From Brassica napus (taxonomy: Eukaryota > Streptophyta > Magnoliopsida > Brassicales > Brassicaceae), in assembly GCF_020379485.1 (NCBI RefSeq), contig NC_063436.1, positions 38,654,877-38,718,876 on the forward strand: a stretch of DNA of 64,000 nucleotides, read 5' to 3'. Positions 43,440-55,981 of this stretch are shown in pieces. Position numbers and translations under genes: made by a program. The notes beneath the pieces were generated by a model. That model was not told the DNA's origin. It worked only from the letters and a program-made list of their open reading frames with translations, and ran no database searches. Positions within the stretch are counted from its first letter, which is position 1. Every line of letters starts with the position of its first letter.

Positions 43440-46400
43440 GTATAAAACAGCAACGGTTAACTTAACACCTTAGCCGCCTCAACTATACGATTACGTTGAA
43501 CCTTTTTATTAAAATTGACATCGTATCTAAGGAGAAGATAACAGTGAAGTTCGGAAGATAAATGTCAAGTTTCAAAGGATAAACACCAATATCAAAAAAT
43601 GGCGAACATACACGAGAAGAGGAAGGGGAAATGAGCAAGCAAAACTGAGAAGAGACAAAACTGCATCTTCGAGAGAACTAAGGTATTTCCGACTTGAAAT
43701 TTTAGAAATCAGACTTGGAATTTTCGTAGGAAATTACTATGAAATAAAAACGCCTTTGAGACTGCCATAGAACTTTAGGGAACGTAAAACCTAGGTGGAT
43801 AGTCTAGCGAACTAAGTCTTAGGTGATTTTTCCTGTCTCGATATATCGTTCCATAACTGTTCATCCAGATCTTACAAACCGATCTAAACTCTCCGAAAAT
43901 AAAGAAACGATCGCCATGCATAACAAGCTCGCTCCCTAAGGAGAGAAAAACTAGAGACATCAACGTCGTCTTAAAACCGATTCGTTTCTGGCAATTTTCT
44001 CGGAACCGACATATTCCAAGTCGTCAACATGGAAACAACCAAATCACAGTCCAAGCGTTGTCTTTAAATCGTCTCGGATTATCGATCATTCCAAACCTCA
44101 GAAGAAGAAACATACACAACCCTTCAAAGTATCGGTTCAACTGTTTTCTTCTGTAAAAAAAAACAAAAAGGGGAGTAGGTACGTATACTATACACGTATA
44201 CTCCCAAACTTCAAATAACTTTTGCAAATCGTCAAGAAAACGATTTTGTCAAAGCAAATCGTCCCAAATAGGCAAACGACAATCTAAATTTTGTCTAAAC
44301 GCTAGCAACATTTCCAGACGATCACAAACATAATCTCAAAGACTATACATCATTTCTTGTCGCAATCATGCGTACAGAAAACCTGTATCAATATCAAACT
44401 GAAACTCGACGATTAGCCAAAGTATTGAACCCTTTTCTGGCTTAGAAAGCCATTTTTGTTTAAAAATTTTCTACGAGAAATCTTCATTCACCAAAGCATT
44501 TCTTTCAGTTTCCGTTGTACCAAGTGAGTCACGGAAAAGCATCAAAAACATTTGCGACGAAGAAAACTCGAGAATAGATGTAGCATCGTGCACATTAAAA
44601 GAAACACTTTCCTCCCGATGGTTAGCTAGATCCACCTCTGGTTGACCAATTCATTCCAGAAACGAATGTGTCATGAGAATCCGCTCAAAAAACCTATGAA
44701 AAACGTTCTGCGACTAAATCGTAATGAAATAAGCTTCGGTAACACTCCATGAGTAACTCCAAGCAACTTTGACCTAAGATCGAAATCACAGCAGAAATGT
44801 TTCTTGTAAAACCCGCAGAAACAACGCTACTATGACATATGTATACGTATCACCAATTTACAACCTTCGTAAAACCGGTCCCCATTACTTACACAAAAAA
44901 TCCTTCGTACAATCAGACCAAGTCTTACGAAAAAACTTTCTAAAGTTAACATAACATGCCTTATGAAGAAGTATGTCTTGTATAGCAAACCTCTTGGGCT
45001 TCGTCTTCCTCAGGCAAAAAGACTCAATTGTCATAAGACTATAGGTCATATTATACGAAATATTCGTCGTATAACTGAAACCTAGAGCGGAGAATCGTTT
45101 TCTACGACTATCGGCCATATTAGCACGGATAACCCCGACGAACTTGGCCTATCAATCTCGACAAGCGCTTTTTGGCCATCGGTCAGTTACGCCTTCCACT
45201 AAAGGTCCAAACCAATATTTGCCATCACCTATAAAGGACGAGTGTAAACTAACATGACCTTAAATGTTAAAGTACCACCTTGACCTACAACATCCTTAGA
45301 GCATCTCCAACCCACCTCTATTTCTACCTTTATAATAGCATTTAGAGGCAAAACCACTCCAACCCCTCTCTATTTTTGCCTCTAAAATAGAGATTGCTAT
45401 TTTCTCCTCTATTTATAGAGGAAGAAATAACATTCCTCTATATTTTGCTCTATATGTAGAGTTCTCTATTTTAGAGAAATACATTGGAGTAAAACCCACC
45501 TCTATTATAGAGTTCCTCTATTTTAGAGATAAAAATAGAAAAATACATTGGAGATGGTCTTAGCTCTCTGAGTGAACACATCCTTCTCACCAAGCCAAAC
45601 TATTTGAGAAACCATTGCTCCATCACTTAACGACTAAACGACAATCTACGATTTGTCTAAAAACGTCATGTGACTATTAAGAGAACAATTATCGTATAGC
45701 CCACAGTCGGAAATCATATGATAAATGCTTCGTAACGAAACTCTGTCCTAACAACCAAACGGTTAACGGAAAATCTAAACTTTTCAAAAATTGGCCAAGT
45801 TCAATACGCTATACAATTCAGTCTAAGCCCGCAAAGTTTTTCCCATAATACGCGGCATATAAGGAAAAAATTCGTAAAAAGCTTCTAGAGCTATATGAAA
45901 CATCCTAAAAAATGCACGAAATATACCTCAGAAGGTCAACACTTCAAAAAGCATTATGAAGGAAAACACTTCTTCCCATGGACAAATTTACGCGACACCT
46001 CAGTCCTAATTCCTCGATCGCAAATCAATTTATTAGCATCCAAACATGATCAACAACTTTGGCTGCAAACATCCGTAGTCAAACCAGAATGTTTCTCAAA
46101 CGCAAGGCTAAGACTAAACCCTTGCAACATCGCGAAACATCTTCAAGCCCACGAACATTTCAAGCACGAAATGCGGCATACGAAAGAATAACAAATCTTC
46201 AGCATCGCAAGACGTCGCAGACGCCTGAAGATTCATTCTTCGACGAAATTTCATTCCTCTATAAAAACACCTTCTTGGAAGACCAGACAGTCATACGCAC
46301 TAACATATTCTCAAAACATATTCTTCGTGAAGACTCAAAAAGGGTAATATCTACCGATACGTTTGTTTCTGATCACAACAAACTCTTAACATCCTAAACA

Positions 46401-47182
46401 GACTTAGCCATCTCTTAGAGATAGCTCTCGTACACCCGACACAAGGGTATATAGCGCTACATAAAAAATAATCCGAAATTTTGGTCAGCACTTTCGGGAG
46501 ACTTAAAAATTGTCCTCGAAGAGATGCTCGATTCCTACCATTCAAGTCACGTAAGCCGAGAACATATCACGGACTTTAAAGCAGGATGGAATCAGGTCGA
46601 AAACGATACGGGAAACGTAAGTCGAAGTAGTCATCGCACCCCCTAAAACTGTGATTAGACCTAGGTCTTGCCCAAAACCCAGTGCACTGGTCTATAACAT
46701 CTCTAGGCATAGTATCAAACACCCTGATACGAAATCCCAAAATTTGTCTCTTGGCCAATATTCGAGCAACTTCAGAAATCCCGCAAGGTTACACATTGCG
46801 GAAAACTCTTGAAACAGATCACATATATAGTAGTTCACACAGAGTTAGATTAACGAGATGACAACTCGTAGTCTCCCCTCTACGCCCATATAAAATGCCA
46901 TTGGCAGCAACACGCCTGATAACTTCTACATATAAACTAGACCGCAAAAGGTCTCGCTTGAAAACTTGTCATAAAAACCTAAACTCCAAGACAAACTACG
47001 AAAGGCTTGATCCCTTCAACAAGGGTACGTAGGCAGCCGTCATAAGGCGCAGCCCCAATCTTACCGCGTTCTACATTTAGAAGAGCGAGAAGACCACTTA
47101 CCACGGACCTTTACAACCATTAATTCGCCTAACTTGCCAAGCCACTCGCTAGAACCTCACGCTATAAGCTCATGGTTATAAC
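43440..47182 (+). other. non-coding internal DNA of the A element
   Basis: No gene recognised. Parts are the inverse of 53.7-54.5 kb (for instance the short palindromic TATAC...GTATA near 44190 and the segment 46400-46590). Frames at 45895-46397 are Lys/His-rich without known motifs. A MITE sits at 45299-45559. Confidence 0.55.
45299..45559. mobile_element. 261-bp MITE with TTA target duplication
   Basis: Terminal inverted repeats GAGCATCTCCAA / TTGGAGATGGTC (one mismatch), flanked by TTA at 45296-45298 and 45560-45562. AT-rich interior with repeated CTCTATTTTAGAG-like inverted text. TTA duplication and size suggest a PIF/Harbinger-type MITE. No coding capacity. Confidence 0.75.
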
Positions 47183-47198
47183 GAGCTGGGGGGCTAAC

Positions 47199-48487
47199 TG
47201 TTGGGGTCAAAATCGGTCACGACGGAATCAATGTCTGAAAGTCCGTAAAAATCAGCATGAACGTTTTACGAAAAGTAATCTTCGTAAAGAAATCTTTACG
47301 AAGAGCCTTGCGGTAAAATTTTGTTCAATCATAATCGAACCCTAAATACTGATTGTCCGAAGGCAACAGACATGTATCCAAATCGGCTGCGACCAAGCTC
47401 GAGTATGGCAATCGGACCGCAGACAAGCCAAGCTCGATCGATACGCGGCGACCAAGCATGCACACAGCTCGGTCGCTACGTAGCGACTGAGCTCGAGCCA
47501 AAGCTCTGTCGCTACGTAGCGACCGAGCCCAAGCCAAGCTCGGTCGCTACGTAGCGACCGAGCATGCGTACGTAGCGACTGAACACGCGTACGTAGCGAC
47601 CGAGCTTGGAACCTAGCTTGGTCAGTACGTAGTGACCGAGCACATGAACGTTTCGATCGTTACGAAGCAATCGAGCTTTCTCAAAACATCGATACGACGC
47701 GAATCCATGCATTCTCGTCTACTCTTTAATGCTATCTCCCGAAGACCGTAGCTGAACCATTTCATGTTTCTCGTCACTCGAAGTCATCGATCAAACTTTA
47801 TGATAAAAAGCACAGAAAGTTAGTTTTTATCGAAGAAACCGTAATAAACGTTTCGAGTCAAAAGACGGCCCAAAGAGACCTAAGACGTGACTTGAAGCCC
47901 ACTTATGATTTCTTAACCAACAGCCCATAAGCCGTATGATGATTTATGCTTGGTTCGCAAGGAAAGATAAATGTCAAGTTTCCGCGGATAAATATGAAGT
48001 TTTGGAAGATAATTACAAAGATCGGGAAAAATAAAATATCTCCATTTTTAAGCTATGACGGCTTAAGGGCAGAAGAGGAAAAGCGTAAACCGACCTAGGA
48101 GTGAGTATATAAGGAGTCCTAGGCGAGAGGCAGGAAGATAACTTTTTCACAGCAAATTAGCACTTATAGTAGTTTAGGCAATTTTCCGTTTTTTGTTATT
48201 CGAGCTGCGACTCAATTAGGTTGTTGTCGTCTTAGAATTTTAGAACTAGGAATCTCGCTGAAATCTCTCGAAGCCCAGGCTCTTACCTTCTTGTAACGCT
48301 CAAACGCAGATTCGGAATAAGATCTACTTTGTTCTACTTTTTCGGTTTTTATACTTTATCGTTGTTATCCCATGTTCTGATTGCTTAGCATGTGGTATTA
48401 GCAGATATCCGGGACCTCTGGGAAATTAGGGTGCTCCTATTTTCCTTATTTAAACGGAAATCGACAATGTGAATTTCGGTTCCCACA
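47199..48487 (+). repeat. 3' LTR of the plus-sense A element (1289 bp)
   Basis: TGTTGGGGTCAAAA...GGTTCCCACA after a strong PPT. Contains a short palindrome array (47465-47640, about five copies) and TATATAAGG at 48106. The outer flank at 48488 is a Tat gag remnant. Confidence 0.9.
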
Positions 48488-50099
48488 AGTCTCCAGGCCG
48501 TGTTTAGCATTACGGGTGTTCTTCTTCGCAGCTGCATGACTCACGCCACTTACTTCAGAGCCTCCTGAGATGACATGAATCACCCGGTCCTGGAGAGGTG
48601 GTGAGCTTGGCGCGTCTCCTTTGGATTTTCCTGATGCTTCTTTGCTAAGATGAGCCTTGGCTTTCTCTGAAAGGAATTCTCGGAGATGCCTCTTTTGGAG
48701 CAGTTCGTTGACCTCGATCTTCAGGGCGACGCAGTCTTCAGTTTTGTGGCCATGATCGCGATGGAAGTCGCACTAGAATCCCAGGTTCCGGAATGAGTCA
48801 GGTGCTATCATCTTTGGGGGCAACTTTACCTGTTGGCCCATCTGCCTCAGCGTGTTGACCAGCTCTGGTATGGATATTGAGAGATGGGAGATATCGGGCC
48901 AGGTAGACACATACATCCCCTCTTCTTTTTCTAATGGCCGGTATTGGAACCTGCCTTGGTTCCTGCTTTCGGAGTCCTTGGATCCCTTTTGGGAGGATCT
49001 TTCTTCTCGGTCTCCCTGGTCTGATCGGGTGGACCTCTGATCCTGTTTGGGTTGAGCCTTGGCGTGGCTAGCGACGTCCTCGTCCCACTTCACCTGTGCC
49101 CACACTCGGAATAGCACATCCTCCATGGTTTTTCAAGGGTACATGGTTAGCTCTTTGTAGAGCCCTCCGTCTAGAAGCAGGCCTCTCTTGAAGGCAGAGA
49201 TTGCGGTAGGGATGCTGCATTCAGGGACCGCTACCTTCTCTTGATTGAAACGGGCTATGTAGTCCCGCAGGGGTTCTACTTGATGCTGGAGGATCTCGTA
49301 GAGACCGTCTGAAGTCTTCTCCAGGCTCCTGCTACTCGCGAATTGTTCTACGAACTTCTCGCTCAGGCCGGCAAAAGAAGAGATGGACCTGGTAGGGAGA
49401 TTGATATACCATTGCAAGGCGGGTCCAATTAGAGTGGAGCCAAACCCTTTACACATCTCGACTGAGGCGATCTCCTCCGCGAAGGGAGTATCTGTGTACG
49501 AGTCGGGGGTTGCTCCTCTGGATTGGGTGAGCTACTCCTGGTAGACGTTCCACCATGGATTGCATGGCGTCGAACCTCTTGGAAAACATCTGCTCCAGAT
49601 AGGTGGTTATGGAAGACTCGGCTGCCATCTTCTCGGGTTCTTCTTTCTCGGGTTCAGGTTCGGAATCACTTTCCTCTAGGTTATGGATCTGGTGATCCTT
49701 GATCCCTTCTCGTGTTGCCCTGGCTGCTCTGGATGCAGGAGTTGCGTTAGTGGTGCCTTCTTCGGTGTTGGGAGTGCTCAGGCTTCCCATAGGTCGAACC
49801 CGAGTGTTGAAGCAACGCTTCTTGTTGTTTGCCGTGTTGGGAGCTTTGTTCTGGTCTCGGAGTGCAGCGTTCTCCGTCTGTAGTTGGTTGAGTTTCTCGG
49901 CGTTTAACTCCAGCTGTTTGGAGTGTTCACCAAGGTTTTCCTTCAGGGTCTGAACCTTGGAGGAAAGCTCTGGATTTTCGGTTGTTTCCTGAGCCTTGTG
50001 CAAGTCGGTTAATTGGCTCTGCAGTACGTCGATCTGTCGTTGAAGCTCGGCTTCTCTTGGGGTAAATTCTGAAGGATTGTCTTGCTCATCCACCGCCAT
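48488..50099 (-). pseudogene. Tat-like gag remnant
   Basis: ATG at 50099-50097. Coiled-coil N-terminus (REAELQRQIDVLQSQLTDL ... LNAEKLNQLQTENAALRDQ), acidic linker, then after a frameshift near 49480 the gag domain (GSTLIGPALQWYINLP ... FVEQFASSRSLEKTSD ... LRDYIARFNQEKV ... AISAFKRGLL). An in-frame TGA near 49130 follows MYP, and a TAG near 48773 precedes CDFHRDHGHKTEDC, a zinc knuckle of C-x2-H-x4-H-x4-C form. Text near 48560 (HVISGGSEVSG) is the usual lead into protease, but the sequence ends at the LTR at 48487. The ATG is only 7 bp from the A LTR at 50106, with no PBS between. Confidence 0.8.
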
Positions 50100-50105
50100 C
50101 GTCAC

Positions 50106-51323
50106 TGTGGGAACCAAAATTTGCACTGTCGATTTCCGTTTAAATAAGGAAACTAGGAAAACCCTAATTTCCCAGAGGTGCCGGATATCTGCTAATACCA
50201 CACGCCAAGCAATCATAACACGAGAATAACAACGATAAAGTATAAGAAATCAAAAAGAGAGCAAAGTAGATCTTATTCTGAATTCGCGTTTGAGCGTTAC
50301 AACAAGGTAATAGCCTGGGCTACGAGAGCTGTCGGCGAGATTCCTAGTTCTAAAACCCTAAGACGGCAGTAACCTAATTGAGTCGCAGCTCGAATAAAAA
50401 AAAACGGAAATATGCCTAAATTGCTCTAAGTGCTAAGTTTGCTCTGGAAAATTCTCCCTCATGCCTCTCGCCTAGGACTCCTTATATACTCGCTCCAAGG
50501 TCAGTTTACGCTTTTACGCTTTTACTCTTCTGCCCTTAATCCGTCATAGCATAAAATGGAGATATTTCATTTTTTCCGATCTTCGTAATTATCTTCAAAA
50601 TTTCGTATTTATCCGCAGAAACTTGACATTTATCCTTCCTTGCGCGCTAAGCTTAAACCGTCCTACGGTTTACAGGCTTTTGTTAAGAAATCGTAGGATG
50701 GGCCTCGAGTCCTGTTTTAGGTCCCTTTGGGCCGTCTTCCGACTCTAAACGTTTATTGCGACTTCTTTCGATAAAGAACAAACTTTCCGCGGTTTTTACA
50801 GCAAAGTTTGATCGATGATTTAGAATGGCGGAAAACATGAACTGAGTTCGCTACGGTCTTTGGGAGATAGCATCGAAGGATAGACGAGAATGCATGGACT
50901 GGTGTTGTATCGACGTTTCGGAAGAGCTTGGTCGCTACGTAGCGACCGAGCTTTGGCTCGAGCTTGGTCGATACGTAGCGACCGAGCGGGACGGACGCTC
51001 GGTCGCTATGTAGCGACCGAGCGGGACAGATGCTCAGTCGCTACGTAGCGACCGAGCTTGTCTCAAGCTCGGTTGCTACGTAGCGACCGGATAGCGTGCA
51101 TGTGCGGTAGTTGTGCAATGACCGAGTTTGGTTTGTCCGTGTTCCGATTGTCATACTCGAACCTATCCGTAATTGGTTTGGGTATGTTTCCGATGGCTTA
51201 TGTTTGATTTAAATGGAATCCTAGATGGAACTTCATCTCGAAAAGCTATGTTGCGGAGTGTCATACTTGTATATTGCGGAAATTTGGACGTTAAATTTGT
51301 CGTAACCGCTTTCGACCCCAACA
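50106..51323 (-). repeat. 3' LTR of the minus-sense A element (1218 bp)
   Basis: TGTGGGAACC...CCCCAACA; the PPT (minus sense GGGCTGGGGGGCTAAC) lies to its right at 51324-51339. Contains a short palindrome array at 50935-51095 (about five copies) and TATATAAGG at 50488-50480. Confidence 0.9.
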
Positions 51324-51460
51324 GTTAGCCCCCCAGCCCGTTAGAATCGTGGGTTTCGAGCGAGATTCTAATGCGCGGTATGGCGAGTTCGGACGAGATT
51401 GGTGTATTTGGGCGAAGTTTGTGTCCGAAAATCTGCAAGTAAATAGTAATTCCTCATGCC

Positions 51461-53372
51461 TATAAGAAGGAAGGTAACTTCTTCACAATTTTTTCACTTG
51501 CTTGTTCTCATAAAGATTTTCCTTAAGAAAAAAATTCTTTCTTTCTCTCTATCCTTTTCTTCTAGTTTCCCAAAAGAGAAAAACAAAATGTCGAGTAAGA
51601 AAAGGGTTTCAAAGAAATGATCTTCGTCCGCAAGCGTTCATGAAGAGCTCCTTGTTCCGAAGATAGAGTTCGTGCCTCATTCGGTAGACCCAACCGAGAA
51701 TGAGGCATGGTGGGTTGCGCATTACGGTTCGATCACTCCTCCCAAAGAGAAGTTGTTCCCGGTTCTGACCCATCGTTCAGTCGAGGAAGGTGCTCCAAGC
51801 AGGAGTACCGACGAGTTTCTCGAGATCATGCGGTCGTTCTACCACATTCCTGATGCGGTGGAATTCCGGGTTCCTCGTCAAGGGGAGCGCGCTAGTAGCC
51901 CCCCAGAGGGTTACATTACTTGTTACGAAGCGTTCGTAGTGCGTTGTCGCTTGTGGTTCCCGATTCCTGAAATTATCATCCGCGTGTTGGACCGTTTCGA
52001 GGTGGCAATAAGCCAGCTGAACCCCCTTGCCATTCAGCACCTCATTGGAATCCTGATCCTGAGCTACGAGCATGGTCTCTCCCTTACCATTGATCACTTT
52101 GAAGCGCTTTTGAGGCTACAGCTCGTGAAGGATACGGACAAGTATAGTCTGGTCCCTCGGAGCTTTATGTCGGTGGTTAAGAGGTTCATCTCCAACTTCA
52201 ACTTGTGGAAGAAGTTTTTCTACTTCGTTCGTATAGACGCTGCGTCTGTCGAAGAGAGTTGTATCCCACTGTTCCGGAGGTTGCCGAATGACCGTCCCTT
52301 CATCAACCTGCTTGCTCCGTTCCCCGAGGATATCATCGAAGTGAGGGATCTTCTCAGGAACGGTCCGTTTTTCTGGACTTCTTTTACGCCGAAGCAAGTT
52401 CAGAAGGCATTGAGGTTTGTGCATCCAGGTCCTGTGGAAACAGGGAGCGACTCCGAGCATGATGATCAGAGTCCCGACGCTGCCCCCACTGTTGCGAAGG
52501 GGTGGAACTCTTTGAAGGGGAAAGATATTGATCTTGGTGACATAGAGTTTTCGATGGACGATTCTATGCTTCCAGGATGGGATCCAGACCTTGCTTACGG
52601 CGATGGAAGCGGTACTAGCGAGGTTCCTATTCCGGGCTTCGATGATTTCTTTGCTGGTCTACCCTCGGGCTTTGATGCTCCTCCGCCTGCGAATAAATCA
52701 GGGAGGCCGAAAATCATCGCCAAAGGGTCTCGCATCATCAACGGGGTTAGTTTTTTTTTTGAGAATTTTGGCGATTGCCTAGGAGTTTCTTTTTCCGCTT
52801 ATAACGTGTTAATCGGTTTCGCAAGGCCTTAACTTGCTTGGTTTGGCCATTGAGGCGAGCCATAGGGAAGCCATGGTCTATCGCTTTAAAGCGGAGAAAG
52901 CGGAACGAGATCTCCCTCGCTTTCAAGGCGAAATGTTGGAGCGAGACGCGCTACTTGCTCGTGATCATGCGAGGGCTGTCCACAAGGTGGAAAGGAAGGG
53001 CAAGAGGGAGATCATCGAGGTGATGAAGACTCGTGCCTCTCAATTCCAGGTCCAGTATGGGAACCTCAAGGACGCCTTTACCTCGGTGGGCGACTTCCGT
53101 GAGTGCCGTGGTTCAGTCTGAAGTCTGTGGAAAACACGAGCCGATGACTACGTTTTCGAGAAGGAAATGAGTTTGATGAAGGGCGGCATGGACGAACATG
53201 CTCACGCTGAGGCACTCATTCCTTCGATTGACGGGAGGATTCAGGGATTCTAGGATCCCATCCCGGTTTCCATTGATACTGAGGAGGTCGCGACCGGGTT
53301 TTCCGATGATAGCGAGGAAGTCAATCGTCCTGCGGATGCGTTTAGAGCTTTGTTGTCCGGGGACTTTTAGTT
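51461..53372 (+). pseudogene. antisense ORF of the minus-sense A element
   Basis: On the strand opposite to the element's gag/protease. TATAAG at 51461, long pyrimidine-rich leader, ATG at 51588; a TGA at 51618-51620 ends that frame, which reopens and runs to about 52742 ([19 protein letters not shown] ... [22 protein letters not shown] ... [12 protein letters not shown] ... acidic tail with [10 protein letters not shown]). A GTTAGT donor-like site at 52746 and AAG near 52826 may bound an intron; then [29 protein letters not shown], a charged helical segment, and [16 protein letters not shown] to about 53370, with frame breaks. Matches what I recall as a retrotransposon-linked 'putative plant transposon protein' family; function unknown. 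Extra antisense ORFs near the 3' LTR are documented for Tat-lineage elements. Confidence 0.65.
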
Positions 53373-54552
53373 TAGACCTTGAAAGGTGGAGTGATCATTG
53401 AGAGGGAGGTGTTTTTTTATCTGTTCTACGTTTGTGGCCGCATGTGGCCTTTATTTCGAGAGATTGTATGGGCCTGTTTTGGCCGTTTTATCGTTTACCG
53501 GGACTGTCGTTGGTGGCTTTGAATCCCTACCGCTTTACGCGGTTTTTATATATATGATGGATATTTTATTTCGAATCGTTTTGATCAAGTTCGAATTAAA
53601 TATGAGTTGTCGTCTCATATTTAATTTCGTTGAGACGTTCAATCTGTCGGTTCGTTCGTGACTTTTCGTAAAAATTACCTATTCTTACGATTTTCGGGAA
53701 CATTGAGATGTGAACGGAGAGACATGATTTAGGATCTCGTATCATTTAGATATTATGTCTTGAGATGTCTGAGACCAATGCGATGGGTTTAGGGCAAGAC
53801 CTAGGTTTACTTTTGGTTTAAGGTTTGTGCGGTGACTAGTCGGCTATCGTTTTTCCTGTTGCGATTTCTTCCTGATCCGTACCGATTTAAAGTCCGTGAT
53901 AGGTTCTCGGCTTATACGACTTGTATGGTATGAATCGAGCATCCTCTCAGAGAGTTTTTAAGTCAACTGAAAGTGTTAAACCAAAATTTCAGATTTTTGT
54001 TGTAGCGCTCTTTCGTCCTTGCGTTGGACGTTTGAAGATCAAAAGAGTGATCGAGTTGCATTTGTTTAAGACGGCTGACGTGTTTGTCAAGACCAATCGA
54101 CGAACGGGGTTCAAGGTTTTAGTGGTCGCGTTCGGACAATTTGTTAGTATTATCTCAAATTTTGATTTTGCGACGTCTCGCAGTTGTTTCGAGGACTATA
54201 CGTGTATCTTAAGTGTTGAAGGATGATCGTTTTGCGATTATGGGCCGGATGAGGCCGCTGACAAGAGTCTTAATGTTTCTAGGCGTGTTGTGAAGTTTTT
54301 CGCGTTAACTGAAGCGTAAGAGTTTTCGATAAAAAAAAGCAATGTAAATTGTATTAGAAGTTTTTGAAACTTCTAAAACCTCGGTTACAATAATGCATTT
54401 TTTCCTATGTGGGAGTATACGAGTATACGCACCCACTCCCCCCCCCCTTTTTAGAGAGGGGGATAGCTGAACTCGTCTTTCAAAGAGCTGCCTACGTACC
54501 TCTTTCGAGGATCAAGCCATCTCGTAGTTCTGTTTCATGCTGCGAGCGTTTT
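53373..54552 (-). other. non-coding internal DNA where RT would be expected
   Basis: Between the protease end and the antisense ORF. No RT, RNase H or integrase motifs in any frame that I can see. Includes a GTATACGAGTATAC-like inverted sequence at 54413-54430 next to a C run, homologous in inverse to about 44180 in the other A element. Confidence 0.6.
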
Positions 54553-55980
54553 TTACTCGGCGGTTGTCGTCGTGCTGACCGCCTTGATCATGACGATCGT
54601 GGTCGGGTCAATGCTCTTTTCCGGATGTTCTGGTTGAGTTGTAGCGTCGACTTCGGACTCGTGTTGAGTTTCGACGTCCGAGGCGTTTTCGTCGGCAGAC
54701 GATGTTAAATCGTCTTTCCTTGGGGCGTTTTTGGCCAAAGATTGATCTATCTTTGTGCGTTTGCGATTTGTTGTTGCAGAAGTCGCGATTTGCCTTAACT
54801 TGTGCTGTGCGAGAAAGCATAGCCGCGACCGTTTTTGACATCCCCAGATAGCCGCGACTCCGCTTGGTGTTGGGAATTTGACACCCAGGTGGTACATGGA
54901 CGGAACTGCTTGCATGGCATTGAGCCATGGGGTTCCCATGATCACGTTGAAGATAGCGAGATGGTCGACTACCGCGAACTCGACGATTTTCGTGATCTCC
55001 TTCTCCATGACTGGAAGCTGGATTGATCCGAGAGTCATCGACACTTCACCCGAAAAACCCGTGAGTGGTTTCTTCCTCGAGTTCGATGCTCATTCGATTG
55101 AGAGTGTCGCGGAAGATTACATTGACCGTGCTTCCCATGTCGATGAGTACTCTCCCGACTTCCAGATCTCGTATGACGAGATCTCTGACGAGCGGATTGC
55201 ATTTGATCGATGCCGCAAGCTTCCTCCTTTGTGAAGGTGATCGAGCAATTTTGGCCATCTCGAGGAGGAGACCATGTAGGCCAGTTTGCACTCGACTATG
55301 CCTTCCGCTGGTAAGCCTTGATGGCCGAAACAGTATCGTTGCAGTATTGCGTTTTTCTGATGATCATGTTGACTCTGCGATGATTGTTATCATTCCCCTT
55401 GTCGTCTAGCCTTCTGCCGCATTTATCCCCGGGTTGATTTCGTTGAGGGGATTTTTCAGCGGGCTGATTTCTATCCGTCTTTGGAGGGCGATCGGAATCG
55501 AGGATGAGATCTTTCACGCTTGTTACGTCCGAGAGCTCTCCAGCGAGTAGCTTCGCGGCCAGCCAGCAGCTTTGCAGTTAGTCGTGGAGTGTCCTCGGGA
55601 CTGGTGGAACTCGAAGAAGGTGTTTTCGTCATATCCTTGATTGCGGGTCCACGTATTACCCGTGGTTCGGCCTTGGTCCGAATTGATCGCATAATTTTGC
55701 ACTCATTGGAGATCTTCCTCCTCGTAATGGACATACTTGTCGTTACGAGAGTTCTTGTTTTTTGCTTTCGGATCTACGTCTTTCGAGGATGGTCTTGCCA
55801 ACTTATGTTTTTGCGACAAAACTTTCGTTTCTTCCTCGATTATGATGTAGTCCGTTGCCTTGTGGAGGGCGTCCTGGATCGTCCGCGGTTTGTCCAGGGT
55901 TATCCATTTTTTGAATTTCGACTTGTACCAGAGCATCTTTCTGAGTGCGTCGATGGCCACTTTGTCGTTTATCCCGCTGA
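54553..55980 (-). pseudogene. Tat-like gag C-terminus and aspartic protease
   Basis: In minus sense from 55980: [47 protein letters not shown], then [20 protein letters not shown], a zinc-knuckle-like site whose first Cys position is Phe. [17 protein letters not shown] follows, then the protease [26 protein letters not shown] (usual DTGS is DMGS here), [10 protein letters not shown] and FNVIMGTPWLNAM, and an acidic Thr-rich end at 54553. Several frameshifts (about 55460, 55300, 55045) and stops. RT does not follow, so this copy is enzymatically empty. The gag N-terminus is cut by the Athila LTR at 55982. Confidence 0.75.
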
Positions 55981-55981
55981 C

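Larger units (their letters stand above)
40525..48487 (+). mobile_element. non-autonomous A-family element (plus sense)
   Basis: Truncated 5' LTR 40525-41553, PBS from 41557, short gag start, about 5.4 kb largely non-coding internal DNA with palindromes, a 175-180-bp tandem repeat and a MITE, PPT (GAGCTGGGGGGCTAAC, 47183-47198), and full 3' LTR 47199-48487. No protease, RT, RNase H or integrase text is seen, so it resembles a large retrotransposon derivative depending on enzymes in trans. Parts of 44.0-46.6 kb match the inverse of 53.7-54.5 kb in the second A element. Confidence 0.75.

Noticed and set aside
51588..52832. Single uninterrupted host gene of 386 codons
   Set aside because: It sits between an A-family LTR/PPT and the protease of the same element, has a stop soon after its ATG, and matches the place of known antisense extra ORFs.
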